Source of the DNA: Xanthomonas sp. NCPPB 1128
Lineage (GTDB): Bacteria; Pseudomonadota; Gammaproteobacteria; Xanthomonadales; Xanthomonadaceae
Reading direction: 5' to 3'
Length of the DNA stretch: 64,000 bases
Assembly: GCF_001043115.1 (NCBI RefSeq)
Contig: NZ_LFME01000001.1
Span: 62,001 to 126,000 of the forward strand
The position numbers were made by a program, and so were the translations under genes. The first letter of the stretch is position 1. Every line of letters begins with the position of its first letter. This document shows, piece after piece, positions 51,399 to 60,237 of this stretch. A model generated the notes under the pieces. The model worked only from the letters and a program-made list of their open reading frames with translations, did not search any database and was not told the origin of the DNA.

Positions 51399-53951
51399 AT
51401 GCAACCGTCTGCCGAGGACGTCCCGCGTCGAGACATCGCCGCCGCCGACGCTAAGCGTTGGCTGGCAGTGACGCCGTTCGGTCCAGCGGTCGCCGCCGGC
51501 CTCGCTGCCGGCGTGCTGGCCGCGCTGTGGCTGCCGCGCCTGCCGCCGTGGCCGCTTGCATTGGCGGTCCTGTTCGCCGGGGCGATGCTCTATGCGGTGG
51601 CACCGCGCTGGCGCTGGCTAGGGGCGTTCGCGATCGGTGCCGGCTGGCTGGCACTGGTGGCCGGCGTGGTGCTGGCGCGGCAGTTGCCGGCCGACTGGGA
51701 AAAACGCGTGGTCGACGTCCGCGGCCAGGTGGTGGAACTGCCGCAGGCCGAAACCCGCCGTACCCGCTTCCTGTTTCGCGTGGACGCCGATGCGGCGCAG
51801 CCGGCGCCGTTGCGCGGGCGCCTGCTGCAACTGGCGTGGTACGACGACTTCGGCACGCATCAGGCGGGGCCGCGCAGCGCGCTGCGCGCCGGCGCGCGCT
51901 GGCAGTTGCAGGTGCGCGTGCGCGCACCACGTGGCCTGAGCAATCCCGGCGGCTTCGACGCCGAGGCCTATGCGTTGGCGCAGCGGATCAGCGCCAGCGG
52001 CTACGTGGTGGCGCCGCATGCGGCAGCGCAACTGGCGCCGGGACAGGGCATCGACGCCTGGCGCGCGGGCATGTCCGCACGCATCGCTGCGGCGATACCG
52101 CAGGCCTCGGCGCGCTACGCGCAGGCGCTGGCGCTGGGCGACACGCGGCGTCTGGACGATCGCGACTGGCGCATCCTGCGCGCTGCCGGGCTGACCCATC
52201 TCATCGCCATTTCCGGCTTCCATGTCGGCCTGGTCGCCGGCGCCTTCGCGTTGCTCGGCGGCGGCCTGTGGCGGCTGTGGCCGCAACTCGGTCGCTACTG
52301 GCCGCGCCGCCAGGCTGCGGCGGCGCTGGCGCTGCTCGGCGCCGGCGGCTACACCCTGGTGTCGGGCATGGCCCTGCCGACCGTGCGCACCGCCCTGATG
52401 ATCGCGGTGGTGGTGGCGGCACGGCTGTGGCGGCGACCGGTGCGGGTGGTCGATGCATTGGCGCTGGCGGCGATCGCCATGCTGCTCTGCGACCCGCTGG
52501 CGGTGCTCTCGGCCGGCTTCTGGCTGAGCTTCCTCGGTGTCGCCTGGCTGGCCTGGTGCATGCCCGATGCCGGCCGCGGCTGGCGCGAGACGTTGCGCAG
52601 TTTCCTGACCGCGCAGGGCGTGGCCACGGTCGGCCTGCTGCCGGTGAGCACGATGCTGTTCGGGCAGGCCTCGCTGGTCGGGCCGCTGGCCAATCTGCTG
52701 GCGATTCCGTGGTGGAGCCTGGTGGTGGTGCCGCTGGCCCTGCTCGGGACCGCGCTGGAGGCGCTGCATGCCGGCGCCGGTGCCTGGCTGTGGCGTCTGG
52801 CCGCGGCCTGCTTCGACCTGACCTGGCCGCTGTTCGTGGCCCTGGGCGAGAGCCGCTTCGCACTGCGCTGGTTGCCGGAGGCGCGCGACTGGGCGCTGCC
52901 GCTGGCCCTGCTGGGTGCGTTCTGGCTGCTGTTGCCGCGCGCGGTGCCGGGCAAGCCGCTGGCGGCGCTGCTGTGGTTGCCGTTGTTGCATCCGCCGCTG
53001 GAGCGGCCGCGGCCGGGCGAGGCCGATCTGGTGATGTTCGACGTGGGGCAGGGGCTGTCGTTGCTGGTGCGCACCGCCCACCACCAGTTGCTGTACGACA
53101 CCGGGCCGGCGGTGGAGGATGGCTACGACGCCGGCGAGCGGGTGGTGGTGCCGACGCTGCACGCGCTCGGCGTGGCGCGGCTGGATCGCGCGGTGATCAG
53201 TCATGGCGACAACGATCACGCCGGTGGCCTGGCCGCCGTGCGCGCGGCACTGCCGATCGGCCTGGTCCAGGCCCCGGCAGGCGCGCCGGTGCCGCTGGAC
53301 CGGCCCTGCGTCGCCGGCCATGCCTGGGAATGGGATGGCGTGCGTTTCCGGTTCCTGCATCCGGCACCGCACTTTCCCTATCTGCGCAACGAGTCCAGCT
53401 GCGTGCTGCGCGTGGAAACCGCGCATGGGGTGCTGCTGCTGGCCGGCGACATCGGCGACGTGGTCGAGCGGAAGCTGCTGCGCGAGGCGCCGCAGGCGCT
53501 GCGCGCCGACGTGGTGGTGGCGCCGCACCATGGCAGCGGACACTCCTCGCATCCAGGCTTCGTCGCCGCCACGGGCGCGCGGCTGGTGCTGGTCTCGGCG
53601 GCCTACGGCAACCGCTTCGGCCATCCGCATCCAGGTGTGGTGGCGCGCTGGCAGGCGGCCGGTGCCGAGGTCGCCGGCACGCCGCAGGGTGGTGCGCTGC
53701 GCGTGTGGCTGGGACGCACCGGCCTGCAACTGCGCGAGCGGCGGCCCTGGCGGGCGCGGCTATGGGATGCGGCGGAGCGGGCGCGGGCGGCTGCTATCCT
53801 ATCGGCCAGTGAACGAACGGCCGAGCGTGCCGGAGGGTTGCGACGTGTGGGAACTGGTCAAGGCCGGTGGCTGGCCGATGGTGCCCTTGCTGCTGTTGGG
53901 CGTGGTCGCGCTGGCGATCGTCCTGGAGCGGTTCTGGAGCCTGCGCCGTAG
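51399..53951 (+). CDS. comEC: ComEC/Rec2-type DNA uptake channel
   Basis: Membrane protein of 850 aa. Start at 51399 is preceded by AGGAGG. N-terminal helices, an OB-like loop (about residues 75-175), then the competence domain with GLTHLIAISGFHVGLVAGAF and SGMALPTVRTALMI, and a C-terminal metallo-beta-lactamase-like domain (VMFDVGQGLSLLV, SHGDNDHAGG, VVAPHHGSGHSS). It carries single-stranded DNA across the inner membrane in natural transformation. The frame continues 107 bases into exbB, ending in a low-complexity tail of about 35 residues beyond the usual end. Confidence 0.92.
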   Translation: MQPSAEDVPRRDIAAADAKRWLAVTPFGPAVAAGLAAGVLAALWLPRLPPWPLALAVLFAGAMLYAVAPRWRWLGAFAIGAGWLALVAGVVLARQLPADWEKRVVDVRGQVVELPQAETRRTRFLFRVDADAAQPAPLRGRLLQLAWYDDFGTHQAGPRSALRAGARWQLQVRVRAPRGLSNPGGFDAEAYALAQRISASGYVVAPHAAAQLAPGQGIDAWRAGMSARIAAAIPQASARYAQALALGDTRRLDDRDWRILRAAGLTHLIAISGFHVGLVAGAFALLGGGLWRLWPQLGRYWPRRQAAAALALLGAGGYTLVSGMALPTVRTALMIAVVVAARLWRRPVRVVDALALAAIAMLLCDPLAVLSAGFWLSFLGVAWLAWCMPDAGRGWRETLRSFLTAQGVATVGLLPVSTMLFGQASLVGPLANLLAIPWWSLVVVPLALLGTALEALHAGAGAWLWRLAAACFDLTWPLFVALGESRFALRWLPEARDWALPLALLGAFWLLLPRAVPGKPLAALLWLPLLHPPLERPRPGEADLVMFDVGQGLSLLVRTAHHQLLYDTGPAVEDGYDAGERVVVPTLHALGVARLDRAVISHGDNDHAGGLAAVRAALPIGLVQAPAGAPVPLDRPCVAGHAWEWDGVRFRFLHPAPHFPYLRNESSCVLRVETAHGVLLLAGDIGDVVERKLLREAPQALRADVVVAPHHGSGHSSHPGFVAATGARLVLVSAAYGNRFGHPHPGVVARWQAAGAEVAGTPQGGALRVWLGRTGLQLRERRPWRARLWDAAERARAAAILSASERTAERAGGLRRVGTGQGRWLADGALAAVGRGRAGDRPGAVLEPAP

Positions 53952-54513
53952 CGAGGTATTGCCGCCGGGATTGGGCCAGGAAGTGCGCAACTGGGCCACG
54001 CGCGGCAAGCTCGATCCCACCCACATCGAATCGCTGCGGCGCAATTCGCCGCTGGGCGCGCTGCTCGCCGCCGGCCTGGACGTGCGCAACCGCCCGCGCG
54101 AGATCGTGCGCGAGCGCATCGAGGACACCGGGCGGCACGTCGTGCACCGTATGGAGCGTTATCTGAACGCGTTGGGCACGGTCGCTTCGGCCGGGCCGCT
54201 GCTGGGCCTGCTCGGCACCGTGGTCGGCATGATCCAGATGTTCCTCGGCATCCTCGACCATGGCCTGGGCGACGTGAACCAGCTTGCCGGCGGCATCGGC
54301 AAGGCGCTGGTGTGCACCGCCACCGGCATGATCATCGCGGTGCCGGCGCTGATCTTCCATCGCCATTTCAAGGGCCGCATCGCCGGCTATGTGATCGAGA
54401 TGGAGCAGGAAGCCACCGCGTTGACCGATGCGCTGGACGGCCACGGCCGTGCCGCTGCGGCGGTCGCACCGGCACGCGGCGCCGCGTCGAACGCCGCGGC
54501 GGCCAAGGGCTGA
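53845..54513 (+). CDS. exbB: ExbB/TolQ-type proton channel subunit
   Basis: MotA/TolQ/ExbB protein of 222 aa with three membrane segments. The conserved GPLLGLLGTVVGMIQMF and ATGMIIAVPALIFHRHF are present. GTG at 53845 preceded by GGAGG gives the expected WELVKAGGWPMVPLLLLG start. With ExbD it energises TonB-dependent receptors such as those at 22.3 and 60.2 kb, though this copy, next to msbA, may have a special envelope role. First 107 bases overlap comEC. Confidence 0.9.
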   Translation: MWELVKAGGWPMVPLLLLGVVALAIVLERFWSLRRSEVLPPGLGQEVRNWATRGKLDPTHIESLRRNSPLGALLAAGLDVRNRPREIVRERIEDTGRHVVHRMERYLNALGTVASAGPLLGLLGTVVGMIQMFLGILDHGLGDVNQLAGGIGKALVCTATGMIIAVPALIFHRHFKGRIAGYVIEMEQEATALTDALDGHGRAAAAVAPARGAASNAAAAKG

Positions 54514-54517
54514 GCCG

Positions 54518-54955
54518 GTGCGGATCCGCGACGACCGTGGCCAGGACGAGCCGCAGATCGACCTGGTGCCGTTGATCGACGTCATCCTGGTGCTGATCAT
54601 CTTCTTCGTCGTGACCACCACCTTCGATGCGCGTTCCACGCTGCAGTTGCAACTGCCCAACGCCAGCGACCGTAACGCGCCGCCGCCGGCACGCGCGCTG
54701 AGCGTGTTGATCAACGCCGACGGGCATTACTTCATCAACGACCAGGAAGTGCTGCGCACCGACGTGGAGTCGGTCAAGCGCAGCATCGCCCAGGTCGCCG
54801 GCGACGACCGCGAGCAGCCGGTGCTGCTGCGCGCCGACGCGCGCACGCCGTACCAGGCGGTGGTCACCGCGCAGGACGCGCTGGGCCAGCTCGGGTTCCG
54901 CCGCATCGCCATCGCCACTGCCCCCGAAGTCAACAGGGACGGAAGCTCCAAGTGA
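54518..54955 (+). CDS. exbD: ExbD/TolR-type proton channel subunit
   Basis: Protein of 145 aa with one membrane helix carrying the essential Asp in [19 protein letters not shown], and a periplasmic C-terminal domain. The start is GTG at 54518, four bases after the exbB stop. Its TGA overlaps the GTG start of msbA. Confidence 0.9.
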   Translation: MRIRDDRGQDEPQIDLVPLIDVILVLIIFFVVTTTFDARSTLQLQLPNASDRNAPPPARALSVLINADGHYFINDQEVLRTDVESVKRSIAQVAGDDREQPVLLRADARTPYQAVVTAQDALGQLGFRRIAIATAPEVNRDGSSK

Positions 54956-56724
54956 ATGTACCCACCGACGTGCCCGTCCAGGATTCCCCCTGGCGGACCT
55001 ATCGCCGCCTGTTGTCCTATGCCGGCGGCTACCGCGGCCTGCTGCTGATCGCCGCGGTCGGCGCGCTGCTGGAGGCGACGGCCGGCTCCGGCTTCCTGGC
55101 GCTGATGAAGCCGATCACCGACGAGACCTTCATCGCGCGCAATCGCGAGGTGGCGATGTGGCTGCCGCTGCAGATCGTCGGCCTGTTCGTGCTGCGCGGC
55201 ATCGCCGGCTACGTCACCGACATGTCGATGGGCCGCGCGGCGCGGAGCATTTCCCGCGATTTCCGGGTCAACGTGCTGGACAAGTACCTGCGCCTGCCGG
55301 GCAGCCGCTTCGACGCCGAGCCGGTGGCGTCGATGCTGGTGCGGCTGGGCTCGGACAGCGAGCAGGTGGCGCAGGCCGCCGTCGACGCGATGAAGGTGAT
55401 GGTGCAGCAGACCCTGCAGATCGTGGGCGCGCTGGCGGTGATGCTGTGGTACAGCTGGACCGTGACCGTGACCATCCTGCTGGTGGCGCCGCCGCTGGCC
55501 TGGGTGATGGACCGCGTGGCCAAGCGCTACCGGCGGGTCAGCCACCGCATCCAGGAAAGCAATGCCGAACTGATGCAGGCCGCCGAGCAGGCCCTGTCCG
55601 GCAACCAGGAGGTCAAGGTCTACGGCGCGCGCGCCAGCGAGATGGAGCGCTACCAGCAACTGGCGGACACCAACCTGCATCTGGCGATGAAGGTCGAATC
55701 CACCCGCGGCATCTCCTCGGCAGCGGTGCAGTTGCTGGGCGCGATCGGTTTGGCCGCGCTGTTGCTGATCGCCGGCCACGAAGCGCTGGCCGGGCGCCTG
55801 ACCGCCGGCGAGTTCGTCTCGCTGATGACCGCGATGATGGCGATCATCCCGGCACTGAAGAACCTCACCAACGTGCAGAACATGCTGCAGCGGGGCGTCG
55901 CCTCGGCGCAGCGGCTGTTCGTGGTGCTGGACGCGCCGGAGGAGCAGGACAGCGGCACCCGCCACATCGAGCGCGCGCAGGGGCGGATCGAGTTCCGCGA
56001 GGTCACCGCCGCCTATCCGGGGCAGGCGCGACCGGCGCTGGCAGAGGTCAGCTTCGTCGCCGAACCCGGCACCGTCACCGCCATCGTCGGCCGCTCCGGC
56101 AGCGGCAAGTCGAGCCTGGTCAAGCTGATCCCGCGTTTCTACGATCCGCAGTCCGGGCAGATCCTGCTCGACGGCCATCCGCTGCAGGACTATCGCCTGG
56201 AGGATCTGCGCCGGCAGATCGCCCTGGTCGGCCAGCAGGTGATGCTGTTCGACGGCAGCATCGCCGAGAACGTCGCCTATGGCGAAATGCGCGAGGCAGG
56301 CCCGGCGCAGTTGCGCCAGGCGGTCGCCGACGCCAATGCCATGGAATTCGTCGACCACCTGCCGGAGGGCCTGCAGGCGCAGGTCGGGGCCAAGGGCGGG
56401 CGCCTGTCAGGCGGCCAGCGCCAGCGCCTGGCGATCGCCCGGGCGATGCTCAAGGACGCCCCGATCCTGATCCTCGACGAAGCCACCGCCGCGCTGGACA
56501 ACGAATCCGAGCGGCTGGTGCAGGACGCCTTGCACCGGCTGATGCCCGACCGCACCACGCTGGTCATCGCCCACCGGCTGTCGACCATCGAACACGCCGA
56601 CCAGGTGCTGGTGATGGACCACGGCCGTATCGTCGAGCGCGGCACCCATCACGAGCTGCTGGCGCTGGGCGGCGTCTATGCGCACCTGCACAGCATGCAG
56701 TTCCGCGAAAGGCAGTACGGATGA
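54952..56724 (+). CDS. msbA: MsbA, lipid A export ABC transporter
   Basis: ABC half-transporter of 590 aa: six-helix membrane domain (about residues 20-320) and ATPase domain with [36 protein letters not shown] and VIAHRLS. It flips lipid A-core across the inner membrane. GTG start overlaps exbD; stop overlaps lpxK as ATGA. Adjacent lpxK makes lipid A export function more certain than for a generic exporter. Confidence 0.95.
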   Translation: MNVPTDVPVQDSPWRTYRRLLSYAGGYRGLLLIAAVGALLEATAGSGFLALMKPITDETFIARNREVAMWLPLQIVGLFVLRGIAGYVTDMSMGRAARSISRDFRVNVLDKYLRLPGSRFDAEPVASMLVRLGSDSEQVAQAAVDAMKVMVQQTLQIVGALAVMLWYSWTVTVTILLVAPPLAWVMDRVAKRYRRVSHRIQESNAELMQAAEQALSGNQEVKVYGARASEMERYQQLADTNLHLAMKVESTRGISSAAVQLLGAIGLAALLLIAGHEALAGRLTAGEFVSLMTAMMAIIPALKNLTNVQNMLQRGVASAQRLFVVLDAPEEQDSGTRHIERAQGRIEFREVTAAYPGQARPALAEVSFVAEPGTVTAIVGRSGSGKSSLVKLIPRFYDPQSGQILLDGHPLQDYRLEDLRRQIALVGQQVMLFDGSIAENVAYGEMREAGPAQLRQAVADANAMEFVDHLPEGLQAQVGAKGGRLSGGQRQRLAIARAMLKDAPILILDEATAALDNESERLVQDALHRLMPDRTTLVIAHRLSTIEHADQVLVMDHGRIVERGTHHELLALGGVYAHLHSMQFRERQYG

Positions 56725-57755
56725 GCGAGCGCGGGCCACACGCACCCGCCTATTGGTACGGCACGGGCGCGCCGCCGCTGCACGCGCGGTTGCTGACCCC
56801 GCTGTACGCGGCGGCGATCGCATTGCGCCGCGCGCTGTACCGGCGCGGCTGGCGCAAGCGCCACAGCATCGCCGCGCCGGTGGTGGTGGTGGGCAATCTC
56901 ACTGCCGGCGGCACCGGCAAGACGCCGCTGACCATCGCCCTGGTGCAGCGCCTGCGCGACGCCGGCTGGACCCCGGGCGTGGCCAGCCGCGGCTACGGCC
57001 GCAGCCAGCCGCAGGAACCGCGCTGGATCGAGCCGGGCACCCCGGCCGAGCAGGGTGGTGACGAGCCGGTGCTGATCGCGCGCAAGACCGGCGTGCCGGT
57101 GCGGGTGGATCGCGACCGCGTGGCCGCGGCGCGGGCGTTGCTGCAGGCCGGCTGCGACATCGTGGTCTGCGACGACGGCCTGCAGCACTACCGCCTGCAG
57201 CGCGACATCGAGATCGAGGTGGTGGACGGCCAGCGCCGCTACGGCAACGGCCGGTTGCTGCCGGCCGGGCCGCTGCGCGAACCGGTGGCACGCGGCAACG
57301 AATGCGATTTCCGCGTCATCAACCTCGGCCAGGCCAGCGACAGCGGCGCGCTCGAAGCGGGCTTCGGCGAATGGGCGATGCGCCTGCGCATCGACAGCGC
57401 ACAACCGCTGCGCGGCGGGCGGGCGCGGCCGCTGCGCAGTTTCGCCGGCCAGCGCGTGCATGCCGTGGCCGGCATCGCCCACCCGCAGCGCTTCTTCGAC
57501 ATGCTGCGCGCGCAGGGCATCGGCGTGGTGCCGCATGCCTTTCCCGACCATCACCAGTACCGCGCCGCGGATCTTGCTTTCGGCAGCGAACTGCCAGTGC
57601 TGATGACCGAGAAGGATGCGGTCAAATGTGCCGCCTTCGTCAACGATTGGTGCTTCAGCGTGCCGCTGGTCGCCGAGCTGCCGGCGGCGTTCTGGATCGG
57701 CTTGCTGGACCGGCTGGACAAGCTGCGCGGCCGCGCGGGCGAGGCTGGCGACTAG
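56721..57755 (+). CDS. lpxK: Tetraacyldisaccharide 4'-kinase
   Basis: LpxK of 344 aa. N-terminal membrane-associating helix ([23 protein letters not shown]), P-loop [31 protein letters not shown] and [10 protein letters not shown] motifs. It adds the 4'-phosphate to the lipid A precursor. The TAG stop at 57753-57755 coincides with the edge of an IS481-type remnant, so the extreme C-terminus may have been reshaped. kdsB, often nearby in related genomes, lies 4.9 kb downstream. Confidence 0.94.
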   Translation: MSERGPHAPAYWYGTGAPPLHARLLTPLYAAAIALRRALYRRGWRKRHSIAAPVVVVGNLTAGGTGKTPLTIALVQRLRDAGWTPGVASRGYGRSQPQEPRWIEPGTPAEQGGDEPVLIARKTGVPVRVDRDRVAAARALLQAGCDIVVCDDGLQHYRLQRDIEIEVVDGQRRYGNGRLLPAGPLREPVARGNECDFRVINLGQASDSGALEAGFGEWAMRLRIDSAQPLRGGRARPLRSFAGQRVHAVAGIAHPQRFFDMLRAQGIGVVPHAFPDHHQYRAADLAFGSELPVLMTEKDAVKCAAFVNDWCFSVPLVAELPAAFWIGLLDRLDKLRGRAGEAGD

Positions 57756-57990
57756 CTGTGTAAACCCAGTACGTTGTTCATTGGATACGTGAGATGGGCG
57801 GTAGGTATCCGAGGCCGGCGTGAGGATGGTGCCAGCTGTAGCGATGTACCCATGCGGGGACGGCGTTAGCGCGCCGTTGGGAGTTGATGTAGGACCACGC
57901 GTAGGCCCATTCGCGCAGGGTGGTCTGCACTAGACATTCGGCTTTGCCGTTGGTGCGAGGGGTGGGCATACGCAGCGCTCGTGCCTATCG
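57752..57990 (-). pseudogene. IS481-type transposase C-terminal remnant
   Basis: On the minus strand the segment encodes PTPRTNGKAECLVQTTLREW, then YSWHHPHAGLGYLPPISR, the integrase-core end of IS481-family transposases. A frameshift follows: the frame stops at 57778, while another frame continues as NNVLGLHS to a TAG at 57752-57754, the usual family end. Upstream of about 57990 the frame meets a stop and homology fades, so about 80 of about 300 codons remain. It overlaps the lpxK stop by two bases. Confidence 0.85.
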
Positions 57991-58175
57991 CATCGCGAAG
58001 GGGCAGCAGACGCAGCGTTCGCATTCCCTACCGAAACGATCTAGCCTCTGTCGGACGCACACCGCAGCGCCAGACTCAACGATAGCGCCGGATCGCTCCC
58101 CGGCAATGGCATCGCGCGCATGGTCGAAACTACATGTGGCGCACCAGCGCCTTCCTTCAGCCAAGGAACCAGATC
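57991..58175. other. Short gap between IS remnant and sheath gene
   Basis: About 185 bases without a recognisable gene or repeat. Composition is less GC-rich than lpxK. Must hold any promoter of the sheath gene. Confidence 0.4.
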
Positions 58176-59777
58176 GTGAAGAACTCTCCGTACCCCGGCG
58201 TCTCTATCGTTGAAATTCCGACCTCGCGAACCATCCTGAGCGCCGAGACCTCGGTCCCGGCCTTCGTCGGGGTGGCCGAACGTGGGGCGTTCAACACCCC
58301 GATCCTGATCGAGAGTTGGTCTGCCTACGTCCGTGAATTCGGTCACCTGGCCTGGCAAGGATTCAACGCGTGGGCCGTGCACGCGTTCTTCCAGGAAGGC
58401 GGCGAGCGATGTCATGTCGTGCGTCTGCAGGACGACGGCGGTACGCCCGCCACGCTTGATCTGGCTGGTGCGACGTTGATGGCGGCCAGCAACGGCGAGT
58501 GGGGTAACAGCCTGTGCGTACATTTGACCGAAAGCGGCGGCAGGAGCTCCGTTGCCGGTGACGCGGCGCAACCGCTGCGATTGAACTTGCAGGTGCTTCT
58601 GCCTGCATCGCGCGTCCACGAGACCGGCGCGAATGCGACCGCACGATTGTCTAGCCGGTTGCTTGGCGCCTACGTGAACCACAACCAACTGGCGCAGGTC
58701 ACGCTCGGCAACTGTCGTTACTACATCCTGGAAAGCTTCACTGAGTTGGCGGATCTGGGGCCGGAATCACAACAGCGCATCAACAGTCAGTCGATGTTCG
58801 TCCGTGTCGGCGTGCCGGCCAGCGGGCGCGCAACCAGTGTCGGCGCACCGCCAAGCCCGTTGGCCGGTGGCCATGATGGAACGTTGGCGTTCCAGGCTGG
58901 TCTGGAGACGCTGAAGGAGGTGCAGGGCATCGGCCTGGTGGCCACCCCGGATACGGTGGGCATGGTCGACAGCGCCGGCAGTAGCGATATCGCACAGCAG
59001 CGCCGGAGGGCGCAACAGACGTTGCTGCAGTGCGAGCGGCAGGCCACCACGTTCCATGTGGTCGACCCGCCCTACGGGCTGGACATACAGAATGTGCTGG
59101 CATTCAAGCTCGGCACACCACATGCCGAGGCGCTGAACTCCAGCTACGGCGCCCTGTACTATCCGTGGGTCTGGATTCGCAGTCCCTTCGGCAACAGTAA
59201 GGTGCCGATGCCGCCCTCGGGTCCTGTATTGGCCTGCTATGTCCGCACCGATACCGAGGTCGGCGTGTGGAAGTCTCCAGCAGGCATCCATAGTGGCAAG
59301 ATGCGGACGGTTGTCGATCTGGATGCGAGAGTGGTCGATGCCGAGCAAAACGAACTCAATCCAAATGGCATCAATGCGCTGCGAAATTTCCTCGACTCCT
59401 ACGTCGTGTGGGGCGCGCGCACGCTCTCGTTGGAAAGTGACTGGACCTATGTTCTTGTCCGCCGTCTGTTCATCCATATCGCGCAAAGCCTGAAAATCAG
59501 CCATCAATGGACTTTGTTCGAGAAAAGCGACCCTGTCCTGTGGGCAACAGTCAGCCGCGACATCAACGCATTCCTGACCTCGCTATGGCAGCAGGGTGCA
59601 TTGGTCGGATCAAGGCCGAGCGAAGCGTTCGATGTGATCTGCGACGCCTCCAACAATCCGGCGGAGGCACAGGCGCAGGGCCAGCTCTACATCGATATTG
59701 GCTTGGCGCCGATATATCCAGGGGAGTTCATTGTCCTGCCTATCGTGCTGACGACCGCTGCAGCCGTCGCCAGGTAA
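58176..59777 (+). CDS. Lone phage/contractile-injection tail sheath protein
   Basis: Protein of 533 aa of the Phage_sheath family. The N-terminus YPGVSIVEIPTSRTILSAETSVPAFVGVAERG and the C-terminal part RRLFIHIAQSLKISHQWTLFEKSDPVLWATVSRDINAFLTSLW..GALVGSRPSEAFDVICDASNN are diagnostic. GTG at 58176 preceded by AAGGA is the natural start; the open frame begins at 58134. Sheath proteins polymerise around an inner tube and contract to drive it through membranes. No tube, baseplate, spike or ATPase gene is near, and an IS remnant lies upstream, so it is an orphan, perhaps a relic or a partner of structural genes elsewhere. Codon use is less GC-extreme than in neighbours. Confidence 0.9.
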   Translation: MKNSPYPGVSIVEIPTSRTILSAETSVPAFVGVAERGAFNTPILIESWSAYVREFGHLAWQGFNAWAVHAFFQEGGERCHVVRLQDDGGTPATLDLAGATLMAASNGEWGNSLCVHLTESGGRSSVAGDAAQPLRLNLQVLLPASRVHETGANATARLSSRLLGAYVNHNQLAQVTLGNCRYYILESFTELADLGPESQQRINSQSMFVRVGVPASGRATSVGAPPSPLAGGHDGTLAFQAGLETLKEVQGIGLVATPDTVGMVDSAGSSDIAQQRRRAQQTLLQCERQATTFHVVDPPYGLDIQNVLAFKLGTPHAEALNSSYGALYYPWVWIRSPFGNSKVPMPPSGPVLACYVRTDTEVGVWKSPAGIHSGKMRTVVDLDARVVDAEQNELNPNGINALRNFLDSYVVWGARTLSLESDWTYVLVRRLFIHIAQSLKISHQWTLFEKSDPVLWATVSRDINAFLTSLWQQGALVGSRPSEAFDVICDASNNPAEAQAQGQLYIDIGLAPIYPGEFIVLPIVLTTAAAVAR

Positions 59778-59982
59778 ACACGTGGTCCATGAGGATTGCG
59801 GGCCCTGACCACGCCCGCCTGGCAGCGGCGCAGCGGTTTTGTTCGCTGCTCCAAACCATGCAACCGAAGCAGACGATCCTTGCCTGCGCCACTGCGCCTG
59901 CCGGCCAGTGACGCGACGGACCACGCGCTGGCCGGCAACCCGGTCGAACCCTCGAAGCACGCCTTCATGACGATGCCAGCGG
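59778..59982. other. Gap with an inverted repeat after the sheath gene
   Basis: No gene is supported. TGCCGGCCAG (59899-59908) and CTGGCCGGCA (59928-59937) form a 10-bp inverted repeat with a 19-base loop and no T-run, possibly a weak terminator. Confidence 0.45.
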
Positions 59983-60237
59983 CTACTCGGTACGTGACGC
60001 CTCATCGTTCTGATCAGGCTGCAGCGTCGTCAGGTAGGGACCGTTCCTGTCGCGTTGGAAGATGCGCGTCAGCGTCCAGACTGGGACGCTGCCCTTGACG
60101 AACACCGAGGTGTCCACCACGGTGTTGAAGTAGCTCCATTCCCAGTTGCCGGTGCCGATGACGCTGCTGCTGCGGCGGTCGGCTACGGCGTACTTGGGTG
60201 TTCTTTCGACGACTTGATAGCCCTTACGGCGCTTGCG
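59983..60237 (-). pseudogene. Start-less gene fragment downstream of the siderophore receptor
   Basis: Directly after the receptor stop (60238-60240), the same minus-strand frame stays open for 84 codons to a TAG at 59983-59985. The peptide looks like real protein: KGYQVVERTPKYAVADRR, then NWEWSYFNTVVDTSVFVKG, then VWTLTRIFQRDRNGPYLTT. No ATG or good GTG precedes the conserved-looking part. It is therefore likely the C-terminal remnant of a lost gene. I do not recognise the family. Confidence 0.55.
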
